In this document: positions 40,409-54,351 of the stretch, piece by piece
How positions within the stretch are numbered: the stretch's first letter is position 1
Layout of the letters: each line of letters begins with the position of its first letter
Source of the DNA: Sycobia sp. Sy_11
Taxonomy: Eukaryota > Arthropoda > Insecta > Hymenoptera > Epichrysomallidae
DNA: 64,000 nucleotides
Direction: 5' to 3'
Assembly: GCA_018907035.1 (NCBI GenBank)
Contig: JACCIC010000205.1
Span: 720,001 to 784,000 of the forward strand
The notes under the pieces: model-generated
The model's database searches: none
What the model saw: only the letters and a program-made list of their open reading frames with translations
What the model was told of the DNA's origin: nothing
Position numbers and translations under genes: made by a program

Positions 40409-42132
40409 ATATACGCACCTATATTCAATTACAAAAAAAACTATTTGGAATTTGCTCAAAATTTAGCGACATTTTCAGAAACATTCTGTATATAGTAACT
40501 ATATATATGGCTGGACTGAAATATATGTTTTACGTATTGTTTATACCGAGCGTTGTCAGTTTTTCTCTATAAAATTATTTTTTTTGAAATACACGTATGA
40601 TCATTCTTGTACAATATATGTATGTAACTATTACGAATTTCTCATAATCTGATTATGTATAATTTTAGCATTAAAGCTTGCAAGTATGCATCTAAATATC
40701 TACGCTCTAAACAATTTGATAGTTCTTGATTTGCATATGATATATATTAATTAATTTTTTATTTTTCAACATATTTGAGATTTTTTCCAGCAAAATAACG
40801 TGGAGCATCTTATAAAGTTAAAGCTGGTTAAAGTCTTTCTGATTTTTATATACATATGTAGATATGTATGTACAACGTATTGAAAGTCCGTTTCTATAAG
40901 TAGATTTTTGACCTTGATTTACGTGGAATCTACGTCGACTTTTACGAAGAAATCATCGTCGGAATATATGATGGGCAGTATAGACTCGAAAAAAATCGAC
41001 GTCGAAATCGACGTAGAATCGATTCCTAAAAAAAACTTCTAACAAAAGTATAGAAAAGTTAGACGAGTTTGGTGTATTTTTGGCACACATTATGAACTAA
41101 ATATAATCCCTAAAAATATAGACGTGAATTTTATATAAAATTTAAACAAAAAATGTTTCTAAAAAATTCCGAAATATATATTATTATACAAAATTACATG
41201 TTAAGGCAATGATGAGACCATTAACAAATGATGACGTTTATTTCACATGTATCTCTCTTGATAAATAACACCGTGAACCTTACATATAGGTAAACAAAGT
41301 ATATTTAAAATTCTGAAATATATTTCAGCTGAAAAAGTACTTCGCCGAGTAAATTTCCATTATATAACGAAACTACCACCTTAACAAAGTAACGAGATGA
41401 TTTACTATAGCCAAGTTAATTTTCATATTATTTACACATCCAGAAAAAGTGACATATTTAGTAGATTTTTTTTAAGCACTATAAACGTAGAATAATCAGG
41501 CGAATGATAGATATATCAAGGTGAGTACACACTTGATATAAATTTATAATAATAAATGTTATAGTAGCTGGTCTCATGAAAAAGAATCCTCGTGAATCAT
41601 CGGCCGTTTTTTTAATTTTAATAATTATTCTCTTAACTTATCATCGTTGAACAAGCATCAGATGTATGGACAGGCCCGTTCCCGTACAAAGGATTATGAT
41701 ATTTGCGAGCAAAGGATTTATTATATGAAAATATTTTTATAATAATTAAGTAAAACGTTTCTTATTTTGAAAGATTACTATTTTTAAGTGCGGAATATTT
41801 GTTCGAATTTGTTAATTTTTTTTTGACGGAGTAAACGATATGCGACGTCAAAGTCATATATAGAAGATAATATATATAGACCTATATATCGACCCATGTG
41901 AAACTCGTGTATAGTATCCCCAATTCTGACGAGCGTTGTACATATGAACGAATGTATAGCATTTTTTTGTTACATTATATTATTTTTTTATTTTTTTAAG
42001 AATAAATTGAATTAATTTTGTAATTTATTCGTCCTTGAAAGTTCCACATATAATTGAGCGCGTGAAAAGCAAGCGATCTTAAATCCGTTCGTACATATAT
42101 AAATGTTTGACTCTGATGTGTAACTTATTAAT

Positions 42133-42135
<3 letters not shown>

Positions 42136-42208
<73 letters not shown>
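42136..42208. repeat. (AT)n microsatellite
   Basis: AT run of about 70 bases, the longest in the window. Confidence 0.97.
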
Positions 42209-42213
<5 letters not shown>

Positions 42214-42600
42214 CAATGTATACCTAACGTTCTATTCATTATATGTCAGTAGATGATTTTTATTTTACATCACGAGTCAAAATACTTACAAAAATTTGAG
42301 TGTCTCTATTAATGAAGATACATAATAATTTACAACAAATTATACAAACTTTATTTTTGTGTACTGTCAACAAAAATAAAATATTAATAAATAATATATC
42401 GTACATCCTATACATAAGCATATGCTGATGTTGCTTGTTTTTAAAAAAAAAAAGCATGTTTCACAATATAATGTTGGTTTTCTACTAATTTTTATCGAAA
42501 TTAGTTCTATAATTGTTATGAAAACAGAGATTTATAATTATAAATATATAATCGTAACTCCTGTTTACGAATCTAAATTGCGTTTTTTTCTGCTCTCTCC

Positions 42601-42712
<112 letters not shown>

Positions 42713-43262
42713 CTTTCCCCCATTTCTCTTTCTCCTTTAATCTAACACAAACTTTGACTTTCAGTATATATTTAGGTCAATCAATAAAGCTATTTGTTCT
42801 TCCAAAAAAAAATTGAAATAACATATGGCAAAAACTACTTTTCTATAGTAAAACATCGAGATAAATGAATGAAACCAATTCAGATAATATTTTTCATAAA
42901 TTTGTGCTTCTAAATTACTTCTATATATAAATATATATATATATACAGTTAAATCAAAGGGGGGAAAGGCTTATTGGAATTGAAATAAACTTCAACCCTT
43001 TTGCTGAGAGTATATTCATATAAATATGAATCTCAGGCAAAATAATATCTACAGAATGGATAACGCTAACTTAATGCTAGATTATATAAATAACGCATTA
43101 ACGTCACACAAAAGGCTTTTTTTCTGTTCTTTCTTTGCTTTTATCCAAACCTTGAAACACGATTAAAAATGTTTCTAATAAAAGTTGTATATATAGGATT
43201 ATTAAAATACACTCTCGGAAAAATGACTGAAGTTTCTTTTTGAAAAAATCTCTATTGATTGT

Positions 43263-43264
<2 letters not shown>

Positions 43265-43312
<48 letters not shown>
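43265..43312. repeat. (AT)n microsatellite
   Basis: AT run of about 45 bases. Confidence 0.96.
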
Positions 43313-43314
<2 letters not shown>

Positions 43315-44639
43315 CAGGAAATACTAATAAGAAAATTAGACTTCGATCGAATTGTGTGGCTAGGGCGGGTTAGAAAGTACGATGCAGAACCTCAGACGTG
43401 TGCCCTTGCAGAAGTTTTATATTGGATATGGGTATAGATGTATAGATAATAATAATATATATTATATAAATTATAAAAAAGTTTAGTCGCAATTAGCATT
43501 CTATAAAAGAATGTACGTGTACTGTAAATTTTCATCAAAATCGGGAACGGATGCGCTTTTCTGAAGTTTATCGGAAATAAATAATGTATTTTAAGTAATA
43601 TACATATCAATTTAAAAACTAATTTAAGTAAATATCAATTTCCATTCAATTTCTTTTCAATAATTCAGGTTGTTGGTTCCTTGACTGTAAACAAAAGATA
43701 GAGGCATTCGTTTTTTCATCTGTATCCGGGAAAAAACATAAATTGTCGAAAATATTTTACGATGCGTCGTATCGAAATAATCACCTATCAAATCATCTAA
43801 AGTTGTCCTAAAATGTTTGAATGTCTTTGAATTTAAACACAAAATAGTTAGATTTGTACTTATTTCATCTAATACAATTGGTGATGTAGAACAAATGAAA
43901 CAAATGAAAAGCTTGGGATTTATTTTATATTTATTAAAAATATATACAAACTATTTTCTCTTATTAGCCTATTAAGTATAATAGTACAAAAAATAAAACA
44001 TTATTCGTGCTAAAACCTTCAGATTGGTAAAAACGTACCTGTTTGCAGTGCAAATTCTTTTATAGATAAGAAGTTACTGAAAAAAAAATTTATTGTTAAA
44101 ATATAATGTATAGGCATTATTTAAAGTTCATTGTTTAAAATTATTGTAAAAAAACGCTTGTTAGATTTAAATAATTTTAAATTCATTTTGTGTAAGATAT
44201 ATAAAAATAATCAATAATAAATAACACATATGCAATATTATCGTTTACAATATATTATTATTAATTAAAAAATGGCATTAAATACGAACATTTGTTTTTC
44301 AATTTGAAAAATTGAATAATTTTAATAAAATTAGATAATATATAGCCAGAGATTCTGATATAACGCTTCTCCTAAAGCATGGTCTTCCCAACAGCAGCGA
44401 GAGTCTCTTTACCCTCCCTAGTCCTAAAGCGAATGAATCCCAATCACCCAACCCAGAGGCCACTGCCTGACAGTCTGACACTACACACAGCTACACACCA
44501 CACACACTCGCTACTAACTGTTATGCTCCTATCTGCTGCGCTCTACCATACATGATACATAATACATACATGCGCACCAGTGTGTGCCTGATGTATGTAT
44601 TATACTAGATTGTACCGGATTCTACGGTATGTTTATAGC

Positions 44640-44790
44640 ATTTATAGTCCAGAGCGAGGTGGTGTCGGCGTAGCCTGTAGCAAATAGCTACGCTACAAAT
44701 AGTACATAGGGACATAGGATCCGTCCGCCCTCTAGTACCTGGTAGCTACTGGCAGCTACTGGTAATACTGGTAATACCACCCTTTAGGGT
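44640..44790. promoter_or_regulatory. CTGGTA/AGCTACT island upstream of MED7
   Basis: TACCTGGTAGCTACTGGCAG and further CTGGTAAT copies recur within about 60 bases (44735-44785). The island lies about 0.8-0.9 kb before the MED7 start, and similar words occur in the other housekeeping-gene gaps. The regulatory role is inferred from position. Confidence 0.3.
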
Positions 44791-45566
44791 GTACTCTTTT
44801 TATTTAGTCATTATACCAGTATAAAATAGCCACATACAAAACAATCTTTCAATTTATAAATTTCAATTTATAAATTTGGATAAGAAAACTCGGAGAGGAA
44901 ACTAAAATAGCAAACTTCAATTTTTCCTTGGAGAAATGTAAGGGTGACAGTCGTGCTCTTTTTTCTGATTTGAAATAAAATCAGTAATCGTCAGGTATAT
45001 CGTTGAATATTACTTTTAATAAAAAATTTCTTTATTATTCGACAATACCTAAGTATTTTGCTAAATCAGTGTTCTAATAGCTCAATTAAAATATATATGT
45101 ACATATATTAAATTTATCTATTGCATTTCTATTTATAACCTCCAAATTATTACGACGCTGTCATTTGTTTTATTACTTTCGTTGACTTTCATCTTCGAAT
45201 CTTGATAATTATAATATACTACCCTAATTATTGTCATGCTATTTTTGATTATTGAAATAACATTTTAAATCCGATCTAAGTGTATACCTTATATAATTTT
45301 ATAAGGTATTGTGTCTTTAATTTTACATTGTTAAAACTGTACTATCATAAAGTATCTTGTTTGAAATAAGTAGATTTTTATGTAAAATGGAGTAAAAGAG
45401 TATTATATTTGTTTTTTTTTAAGTATTTATAAATATTTAGACTCAATTATTACACAACACTATTATTCTACTTGACATAATTATTGAAAATTAATTTAAT
45501 ACTTATTATTTTATTATTCATCTGTATTTACACTCATATTTTTTAAAGCAAATATAGAGTAAAGAA

Positions 45567-47120
45567 ATGGCTTCTTCCGATGCAATACAAGTCAGTTCAT
45601 TGCCACTACCACCAGTGCAATACATAAATCTTTATACAGATGAAAATGTTAGAAGAAATAGAACTCCTAGACCACCTCCACCTATTCATGATAATTATTC
45701 AATGTTTGGTAACATTTTTAATGCCGATGATACAATAATTAGACCTTTGGAAGCACAAGGAATCAAAAGATTATATCCGCAACATTTTGACAGAAGAAGG
45801 GAACTCAAGAAACTCAATCACTCTTTACTAGTTAATTTTTTAGATTTAATTGATTTATTAGTACTTTGCCCAGATAGTCCAAGGAGAGCAGAAAAAGTAA
45901 TAATTTCTTTTTAAATGAAATAATATTTTTAATAAAATTAAAATAATTTAAAAATTACTTTGTATATTCCTTAATTTATTTTTATTACAATGATCAAATT
46001 AAGTACTAGAGTATAGAATGTACAACTTAATACAGATATTAATTATACAAACTTATTATTTTAGGTAGAAGATTTAAGTTTATTATTTATTCATATTCAT
46101 CATCTTTTAAATGAGTTCAGACCTCATCAAGCTCGTGAAACACTAAGGGTTATGATGGAATTACAACGAAGACAGCGCATAGAAACAGCTCTTCGATTTC
46201 AAAAACATTTAGAAAAGGTTGAAATGTTTTATCCAATTCAATTCATAATTAAGATCCAACGTAAAATCATCAATTACTTATGTTTAATGTATATATATAA
46301 AATCTTTCTGGGTGCAACTGCACGTCATTCAAGAAAGATTTATAATATCGTATATCCAGGTGGCTCCACCATTTAATAAAATCCATTAGAATTTAAAAAT
46401 AAGGGTAGAAATAAAATCCTGAAATTGGAATCTTAAATGGTAGAAAAATTTATTGGATCACCAGATTAATAAAAGAGAAAGCAGTATTTGAAAAACATGG
46501 CCTTATGTCAATATTATTAAATAATATGATCAATTGCTCTCTGTACTGTCAAAATCCATTAGATCATTTAGAAAACTCAGAAAATAAAAAGTCAACGTCT
46601 ATACATTCGAATAAAAAAATATATAACATTCACCACAGATTAATTTAATATTTAACATTTCCTATAGAATCAGTACAACTACTAATATAGAACCAAAATT
46701 ATAATTTAGTAATGTGTAAATTATTTGAAATTTCTCGTACCATAAATGTTTAAAATACTTAAATAATTTTAGTTAGATGTTTATATAAATACATAAGCAT
46801 CTAACAGAACCCTTCAGATACGGGTCCTTACCATGGATCCACCTAGATTATTTAATTTTTTGCTTCTACTTATTGAAAGAATTCTTCTTTAATTATATAA
46901 AATTTTCACTTTATTTTAGGTACAAGAAATTTTGCAAATGGCTTTGCAGATGCTACCAGATACTTCAGAATTAGATTCTAAGCTTTCTATAAATACTGAA
47001 GGTATGGAAATTGATAGTGAATTAAGTGCCGAACAACATGCTGTTGATCCCTGCAGCCCAAGCGATCGTGTCATGTGCAAAGTTATTGATGATATGCTTT
47101 TGTCAAATGGTGTATATTAA
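45567..47120 (+). CDS. MED7: Mediator complex subunit 7 (MED7), 3 exons
   Basis: Subunit of the Mediator middle module, which links activators to RNA polymerase II; it acts in the nucleus paired with MED21. Exons: 45567-45896, 46065-46217, 46920-47120 (110, 51 and 67 codons including the stop), all phase 0, giving 227 residues; human MED7 has 233. Visible family motifs are [64 protein letters not shown] and, in exon 2, [20 protein letters not shown]. The C-terminal part of exon 3 is acidic and less conserved. The exon 2 donor is GTTGAA, a weak match, but the acceptor before [10 protein letters not shown] and the conserved continuation support it. It converges with API5. Confidence 0.97.
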
Positions 47121-48541
47121 AGACTGAATTATTTAATAGTAATGAATTTTAAAGCTATAATATATTGGAATAAGGTCAAATGTATGTTCATAAATTAAAA
47201 AAAAAATATCATGGTGATTGAAGAATTAAAAAAACTTTTATTTCCGCAATAAGGATTTTTTATCTACAAAATTACAGAATTATAATAACATGTTGAAATT
47301 CGAAGTGACTAATGGAGAGGAAAAGGAGGAAGGCATTTTGTAAGATATAATTATCACTCACCTGCTATGATGACTATCAATGCTCTAAGTTACAATGTGT
47401 ATAAATTAACTGCTTGTCTTGTTAATCTGTAAAATAATCAAGACTAAATTGTTAATTAATATTTCTGGAATTTGTATAATCAATCAGCATCTGAAAATAA
47501 TAAATTCATTATTTTATATTTTGTGTCATCCTCTTCTCCAAATTTTGATCTGCAGAAATGTACTTCTATAAAACAAAGTTGTGTGCAATCAAAGAAACTA
47601 AATTGTTTTAATTATTAAAAAATATTTTAAATAATATAATTGGATTTAATTAAAAAAATAACAAAATAAAATATATTAAATTAGTAATTTCTTTGATTTC
47701 AAACATTAATAATCATTTCAAGCAATACTGCATTCAGAACTCCTGCTGTTTTAAAGCACTGCTCCTATTAACATAATTTTATTAGTAAAAATATAAATAA
47801 TATAGAAAAAATCATTACAAATTATATAACTAGGAATTTTAAGTTTTAGAGGTAGGATAGGAAGTTGGAAACACATTACACAAGAATTGTTAGGAAGCGC
47901 CACTTGAATCGCTTGATGAGTAACAGTACAATTCGGACATTCGGTTTCTCCTATCTCGCTCTTCTTTTCAGTTTTTGTATTCACATTAAATTTAACTATA
48001 ATTTTCGCATTTTTGTGTCGGAGGATTACTGTAGTTATTTTTACTCTTAGCAATGTTAAATATCGAACGAACTATTCGTTCACATATTATGTTCGCGTTT
48101 GAATCGAAACATAATAAAAGTAAGTTATGATGCAATCGATCCTTTCAATTTTCAAAATATCACGCAAAAAACTACGTACACCTAACTTCACTGCTTATTA
48201 AAACTTGGAAGTTTCTGCTGCACTAAGCACAATAGAAAAGTCGATTATGCACTTAAAAATCGATCATCTTCTACATAGTATTGTTATACTGCAAAGTACA
48301 TTACTTCGAAAATGTATTTTACACGAACGCTAGCTCATTTAAATTGTAATTAAAAAGTGTACGCCTTAACGATAAATCGGTTTTCAGTACAAAATCATTC
48401 TAGGTTTTTCAGTTAATATTCGGCTTTTTCTTTTAAGTATAAAAAAGTTAATTTCCGTTTCGTCATTCTACTAAAGTTCTTTTGGCTTCTTATAAAATTA
48501 ACGCCTGATTTAGTCTGAAAATCAGAATGACATTGAAAAAA
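47121..48541. other. intergenic between convergent MED7 and API5
   Basis: Holds both 3' UTRs. A plus-strand AATAAA at 47499-47504 could serve MED7. A minus-strand open segment at 47751-48053 encodes two CxxC pairs (see findings) but has no ATG at its 5' end. No other gene is seen. Confidence 0.5.
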
Positions 48542-51500
48542 CTAATACGAGTTCTTCCTCCACGTTCCTCGCCCGCGTGGTCTAAATCCACCTCTACCAC
48601 CAACTTTATTGTACCGATTTTGAAATCGTCCACGGCTACCTGTAACAAAATAATGACATTTATGGATGAATTTTTTTTACTTATTTTAATTTTACTCAAA
48701 AATGTATGATTCTATACATCTAAATTATTATGAAACAGCATAGATAATATTATTAGTTTCGTAGTTCTATTTTAATTCAGAATTAAACATTGTACTTATG
48801 TCGACTGTTCTGAATTCAATTAATAAATATTTTTATCAGTCCTACAATCTTTATAATATAATATATTAGCTAAAATAATGACAGTTAGACTGACTGACTG
48901 TCCTTGTTTTCAACCCCTTAAAATCTGAAATAAAACTTATTACTACAATAAATTATATTAAAAATTTTAAATAAAAATAAAATAACAATAAAATAATAAA
49001 TAAAAATAATAAAAACAATATTCTATGTTCTATGTTAGTAAAGAACAACCTGACTGTCCCCACCATCTTAAATTTAAAATAATCTTTGGTGTCCGACGTT
49101 TCAAACCGCTGTGGTTCATCCTCAGAAACTAAACTGAACTAACATAGAATATTCTTTTTATTATTTTTATTTATTATTTTATTTTAATTTTATTATTAAT
49201 TTAATTTAATTTTATTTTTATTTTAGATTCTATGGGGGTGAATATAAACAAGGACAGCCTGACTGTCATTATTTTAGATAATATATTATATTATAAAGAC
49301 TGTAAGACCAATAAAAATATTTATTAATTTAATTCTATTTGAATTGCTCAATTCCATTAATGGTTTTAAAATTTAAATGTATGGTAATTATTTAGTAAGG
49401 TTCTGTAGGTTTTATTATTGATGATAGAAACTTTATCAAACTCAGCATCATTATACTATAAAAATTCAAAATATAAGTATAAAATCACTCAATAAAAATT
49501 TCAAGAATGTTCCTTGATTATGAAGCAAGATATTAATTTTTTTAAAATTACATTTTTAACATAGAATCTTATGGAGAAATATCAGTTTCATTGATTGTAT
49601 TTATATGCCACAAAGTAACTAATGATATAGAAACTTTTATTAGAAAAAAAAATGTTTGAAAGTTATTTATAGAATTTTTGTTCTCAAAATTATTCATTTA
49701 GTACAAATACATGAAACCTATTCATTTTTAAGAAAAAATGCTAGTGCTGATAATGTTTGGCAACGTTGTTTATCAAAAACAATATACAATACTGTAAACA
49801 ATACTATAAAAGTTTCACACTACATATTTAGGAGAAGCTATATCAACTGATCAAAAAAAAAAAAATAAATAAAAAAAAAAAATAAAAAAAAAAGATGAAT
49901 CTACAATTGTATGGTGTCTTACTCAGTACTAGTAGAACTTCCTTAAAAAATGATCTAAAATTTCATGCAGATTATTTTTTATATAAAAAAATTTCCTTCT
50001 TTATTACATAAATTTATTTACCGTAATTGTTTGAGATGTTTGAACTGTATTTTCCACTTGGAGGTGTGTAAAGTTGTTTATTATTTCTGGGTATATCTTC
50101 TTTTATACGCTTGTTAGGAAAATTACTATTAGCATTTCCATTTCCAAAAGTGATAGGCGTATGTCTCTTCTGTCCAATTGTGACTTTTTCATCCTGTAAT
50201 AAATTATACATATATAAAAAAATAGTATTCATTATTTTTTATTCTATTAATATATATTTCGTTAAAATATTATTTTCTTGTATTACATAATAAAAAAAAT
50301 TATAAACAAAATAAATATGCACAATTTGATTAAAAATTTTTAATTGGTATTTTCAATGAAAAATTACTATAGTATATTTAATAAAATATATTTATTTACC
50401 TTTTTTTCTTTTGTAATAATAGTCTTCCACGAAGGATGAATAACGCTCTTGAAACTTGGTGGTGAATGAAATAGATCTTTAATAAGTGTATTAATATTAT
50501 TAGTTGTTTTTAAAGCTATAATCTTTAATTGATTTTCCTTTGTTTTTAATTCTTCTTCACTTTTTCCATTAATAGCTTCTCGTAGTTTTTTAATATAACC
50601 TTGTATTCCTCGAGCAAAATACTGTAATCGTAATCTAAACTCTTTCAATTGCTCTGAATCTTTGATAAGAAATTCTGGCATCTGCTTGCCAAGTTTATGG
50701 AAAGTATATATTAAACATTCAACATGACTAAATTGAAGTTTTGGCACTTCAGTTACTTCACTTTCAGGAGGAAGTGGCATAAATGTCTATAAAAATAAAT
50801 TAATATATTTAATAAAAATCTTGGACATTTTTTGAGTTTATTAAAAATAATTGACTTATTACTTACAATTAAAGTATTATAAAGCTGTTGAATTTTTTCT
50901 TCAGGTTTTTCTAATTTACCACAATATTCTACTAATTCAGCAAGTAGTTTTAAAAGTTCCAACTGTACATCTCGTCCATCAGGAGCAGTTATTAAAGATA
51001 AATGGGGTAGAACTTGTATGCAAATGTATGAAACAAACTTTGAAGAATCTGTTCGGGACTGAAAAACAAAACACATGAAATTATAACTTTGAACTTTAAC
51101 AATTGTGTCAAGTGATGAAAATACTTACACTAAAGAATGGAAGAGCATGCTTGATACATTGAATTAATCTGCTACATTGCTCCAAATTTGTATGTTTAAA
51201 TGGTACAGTAAGTTCTGCTTGTTCAATTGCTATTTCTACTAATTCTTGCTGACCATTAACAGTAGTTCCTAGTCTTGTCCACGCTAGAATTTCCATAATG
51301 CTATGAAATTCATCAGCTGTAACATCTTGAAGTACTTTCTTGCATTCTGTTATAAGTACATCTTCTGGTTCTTTTGTTATTATATCACGTCCTAATGTTT
51401 TAAGTTTCGTCCCTAAAAATTTTATACAGCGTTCCCTGATCCCATCATCTCCATTGAGAATTTGCATAAAAAATCCACTTATAGCACCTATAATAAAGTA

Positions 51501-54304
51501 AATAATTTAAATCTAAATTTAGCACAAATAAAAATAATGTATTGTAAAATATTGTTAGAAATTTGAAGACATTACTAACCTTTTGGATCATTTTTAATTA
51601 ATGTCATTATACTATTATGAACAACATCTAACTCTGTAGAATCTTGAGCTAACAGTAATTGTGCCAGTATATCAGCTATTCTTGCAGTATGTTCCTTACA
51701 GTCTTTACATAAAGTTGGCAAATCTTTAATCGCTTGTTTTCGTATCTGATAGTAAATAATAAATTGTATAATAAGCATTAAAAATACATATTACAAATTA
51801 TTGAAAATATATTATTTAGGTGTATTAAAAGTAAATAAATAAATTTAATTATTCTGTAAATTTATGAAAACATTCTTTGCGTAATGTCAATCTCTAAATA
51901 CAAAAATATCAATAGGCTAGAAAATGAATAGTTATTTCTTTTCATAAAGATAATATTTAAGTAAAGTTGTTGCACTTACAGACATATCTTCATCTTCACA
52001 TAGATCTAAATGGGCATCAATTGCTTTATCTGCTAACTTAGGAAAGTGTTTAAAAAAACGTGCAATAAATTGGGATGCTAACCGTTTTTCCTTTGGACTC
52101 CCTTTTACAGCTTTTAGAATTTCCAAGTACTCTGCTTCATGCTAAACAGAAATAACATTTGTTTAAATTATAATTGTACGTATATTATATTTTTTCTTAC
52201 TTTAAATATATTTTTAACATTGGCTTGTATATGTTTTTTTTTTAAATTCATGTTTACGGAGTTAGTAAGTATTTCTAAAATAATTACTGATAAACTTTAG
52301 GCTTTGGCAAGATTCCAAAGTGAAAATCAAAGAAATGTTATGAATTCCATACTCATTTGAAATAAATTTAAGTAATATATAAGATTTCTTTAAACATTTT
52401 TTAAAAATACTTATAATTATATTTAATTTTTTTTAAGTATTGACATTGTAATGGATAGGACTACCCAAATTTTGGGTAATTATATATGTATTCTTTATTG
52501 CTTAGATATTTTTCATAGTAAACAAATAAGTAAAGGGCCTACTATGAATAAATATAATGAGCAAGGTTACAAATGTGATATAATATATAATTTGAACATT
52601 ATACATATACTGAACACCATACTATAGCTATCTTAATACGTATTTATCGCATTGGGATTGTCTATATCATTTTATTCAACCCATAGATTTAATCGTACAA
52701 TAATGTGAAGTAGATATAAGATAAAGTTCAGTATTAAGTCTCAAGATAATATGAAATTATGTTAATTCGTGAATAATTATATTAAAGTTATGATTTTGAG
52801 ATAGAGTTGTAAAAATATATTTTTTAAAAAAATACTGATTAATTTTAAATATAATAGAAAGGTTACATTTTCTTTTAAGATCATAATTTTATGTAAATAA
52901 TTAGATTTGATTCATGAATTATTGAACATATAATCATGCAAAATTGTGCATTTAGTAGACGTATTAGACATATATATTAAATTTATTTTTGTTAAGATTT
53001 TCATTAAAAATCAAGATTGTGTCACTTTTACATAAATTATACACACGTTCATATTTAAAAACTATTTTGTTATAGTTTGGCTACTGCAAAGGTGAAAGAA
53101 ACCTTTAAAAATCCATCTTTATGATTTGTAGGTTTAATTGTTCATTTTAGTGACAGCTATAAAAAATGGCATTTTAAAAAATATGCAAATATCTTTTCTA
53201 TAATTTTGAAAGTTTATCGGATTATCTAATGATATTCTTAATAATGTTAGATGTAAATATGCTATAAAGTTAGGTTATAAATTTAAATTACTGTCATATG
53301 CATAAGGGTTCAACAATTAGTTAACTACAAAATACTATATTTCTGATTTAGTAGATTTTAAAAAATTTTAATTACATATCAAATAATCTTTTTATATTGA
53401 CCTTGAATGATTTCTATGAATTTTTTTCTGTTTTAGAGTTAGAACTTCTAAATGACAGCTTTTAATTGAAAATCTAAAGTTCTAAAAAAAAAATCTTAAC
53501 ATTTTAAAAGTTTAGAATATTTCCCACTTTATCTTATAATAATCTGTTATTAACTATTGAAGGCTAATTGAAGGTCAAATTTCAGTCAATTAAATTGGAA
53601 AACCAAAAGACTAATACTAAAAAATTATACAATTGTTTAGATTTTTTTTTAATATTGAAATTAAAATTTTTTTTAATATAAATTTTTAACTTTTGAAGTA
53701 TATAGAATTTTTTACAACACACACACATACAGATCCATTTTTTTTTTTAATATTCATGCGATTGTATAAACCTAATGATTTGATAGATGATGTTGAAAAT
53801 ACATCACATGATACATTCATTTTTAGAAATAACTATAAATATTACATCCATTTTTTGAAATTTTGATTTCTTATTACTATTTATATTATAATTCATAATT
53901 TTATTAATATGTAATTTTTTTAAAAATATTTTCTAAATCTATAAATAAACTGCTTAATTATTAGTAAAAAAATATTATACAATCTTATTAAGGTAGATCA
54001 AAAATATTTTTAATATGATTCAGACATCATTTAAATTTTAGAAAACTGTGAATAATATAATTAACTTTAAAATATTGAAAACAAATTATCAATTAAGTTT
54101 TCAATGTTTACATTCAATGTTAATCCTTAGCTATGATTACGTTGAATTTTGATAAATCTTGAAAGATATTATAAAAATAATATGCTTAAAATTGAAATGT
54201 ATTATTAATTAAATTTTTATTAAGTAATATAAACCACAAAATTAGTAAATTAAAAAATGGTTAGATAACATATATAAATCACATTTTTTCTATGCGTAAG
54301 TGCA

Positions 54305-54351
<47 letters not shown>

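Noticed and set aside
44299..44481. 60-codon minus frame and a TGACAGTCTGAC word resembling the MITE ends
   Set aside because: The word is short and there is no matching second arm within 1 kb. The frame has no family.
46218..46919. Possible terminal inverted repeats in MED7 intron 2 (AGGTGGCTCCACC versus the complement of GGATCCACCT)
   Set aside because: Similarity is limited to about ten bases and does not extend outward.
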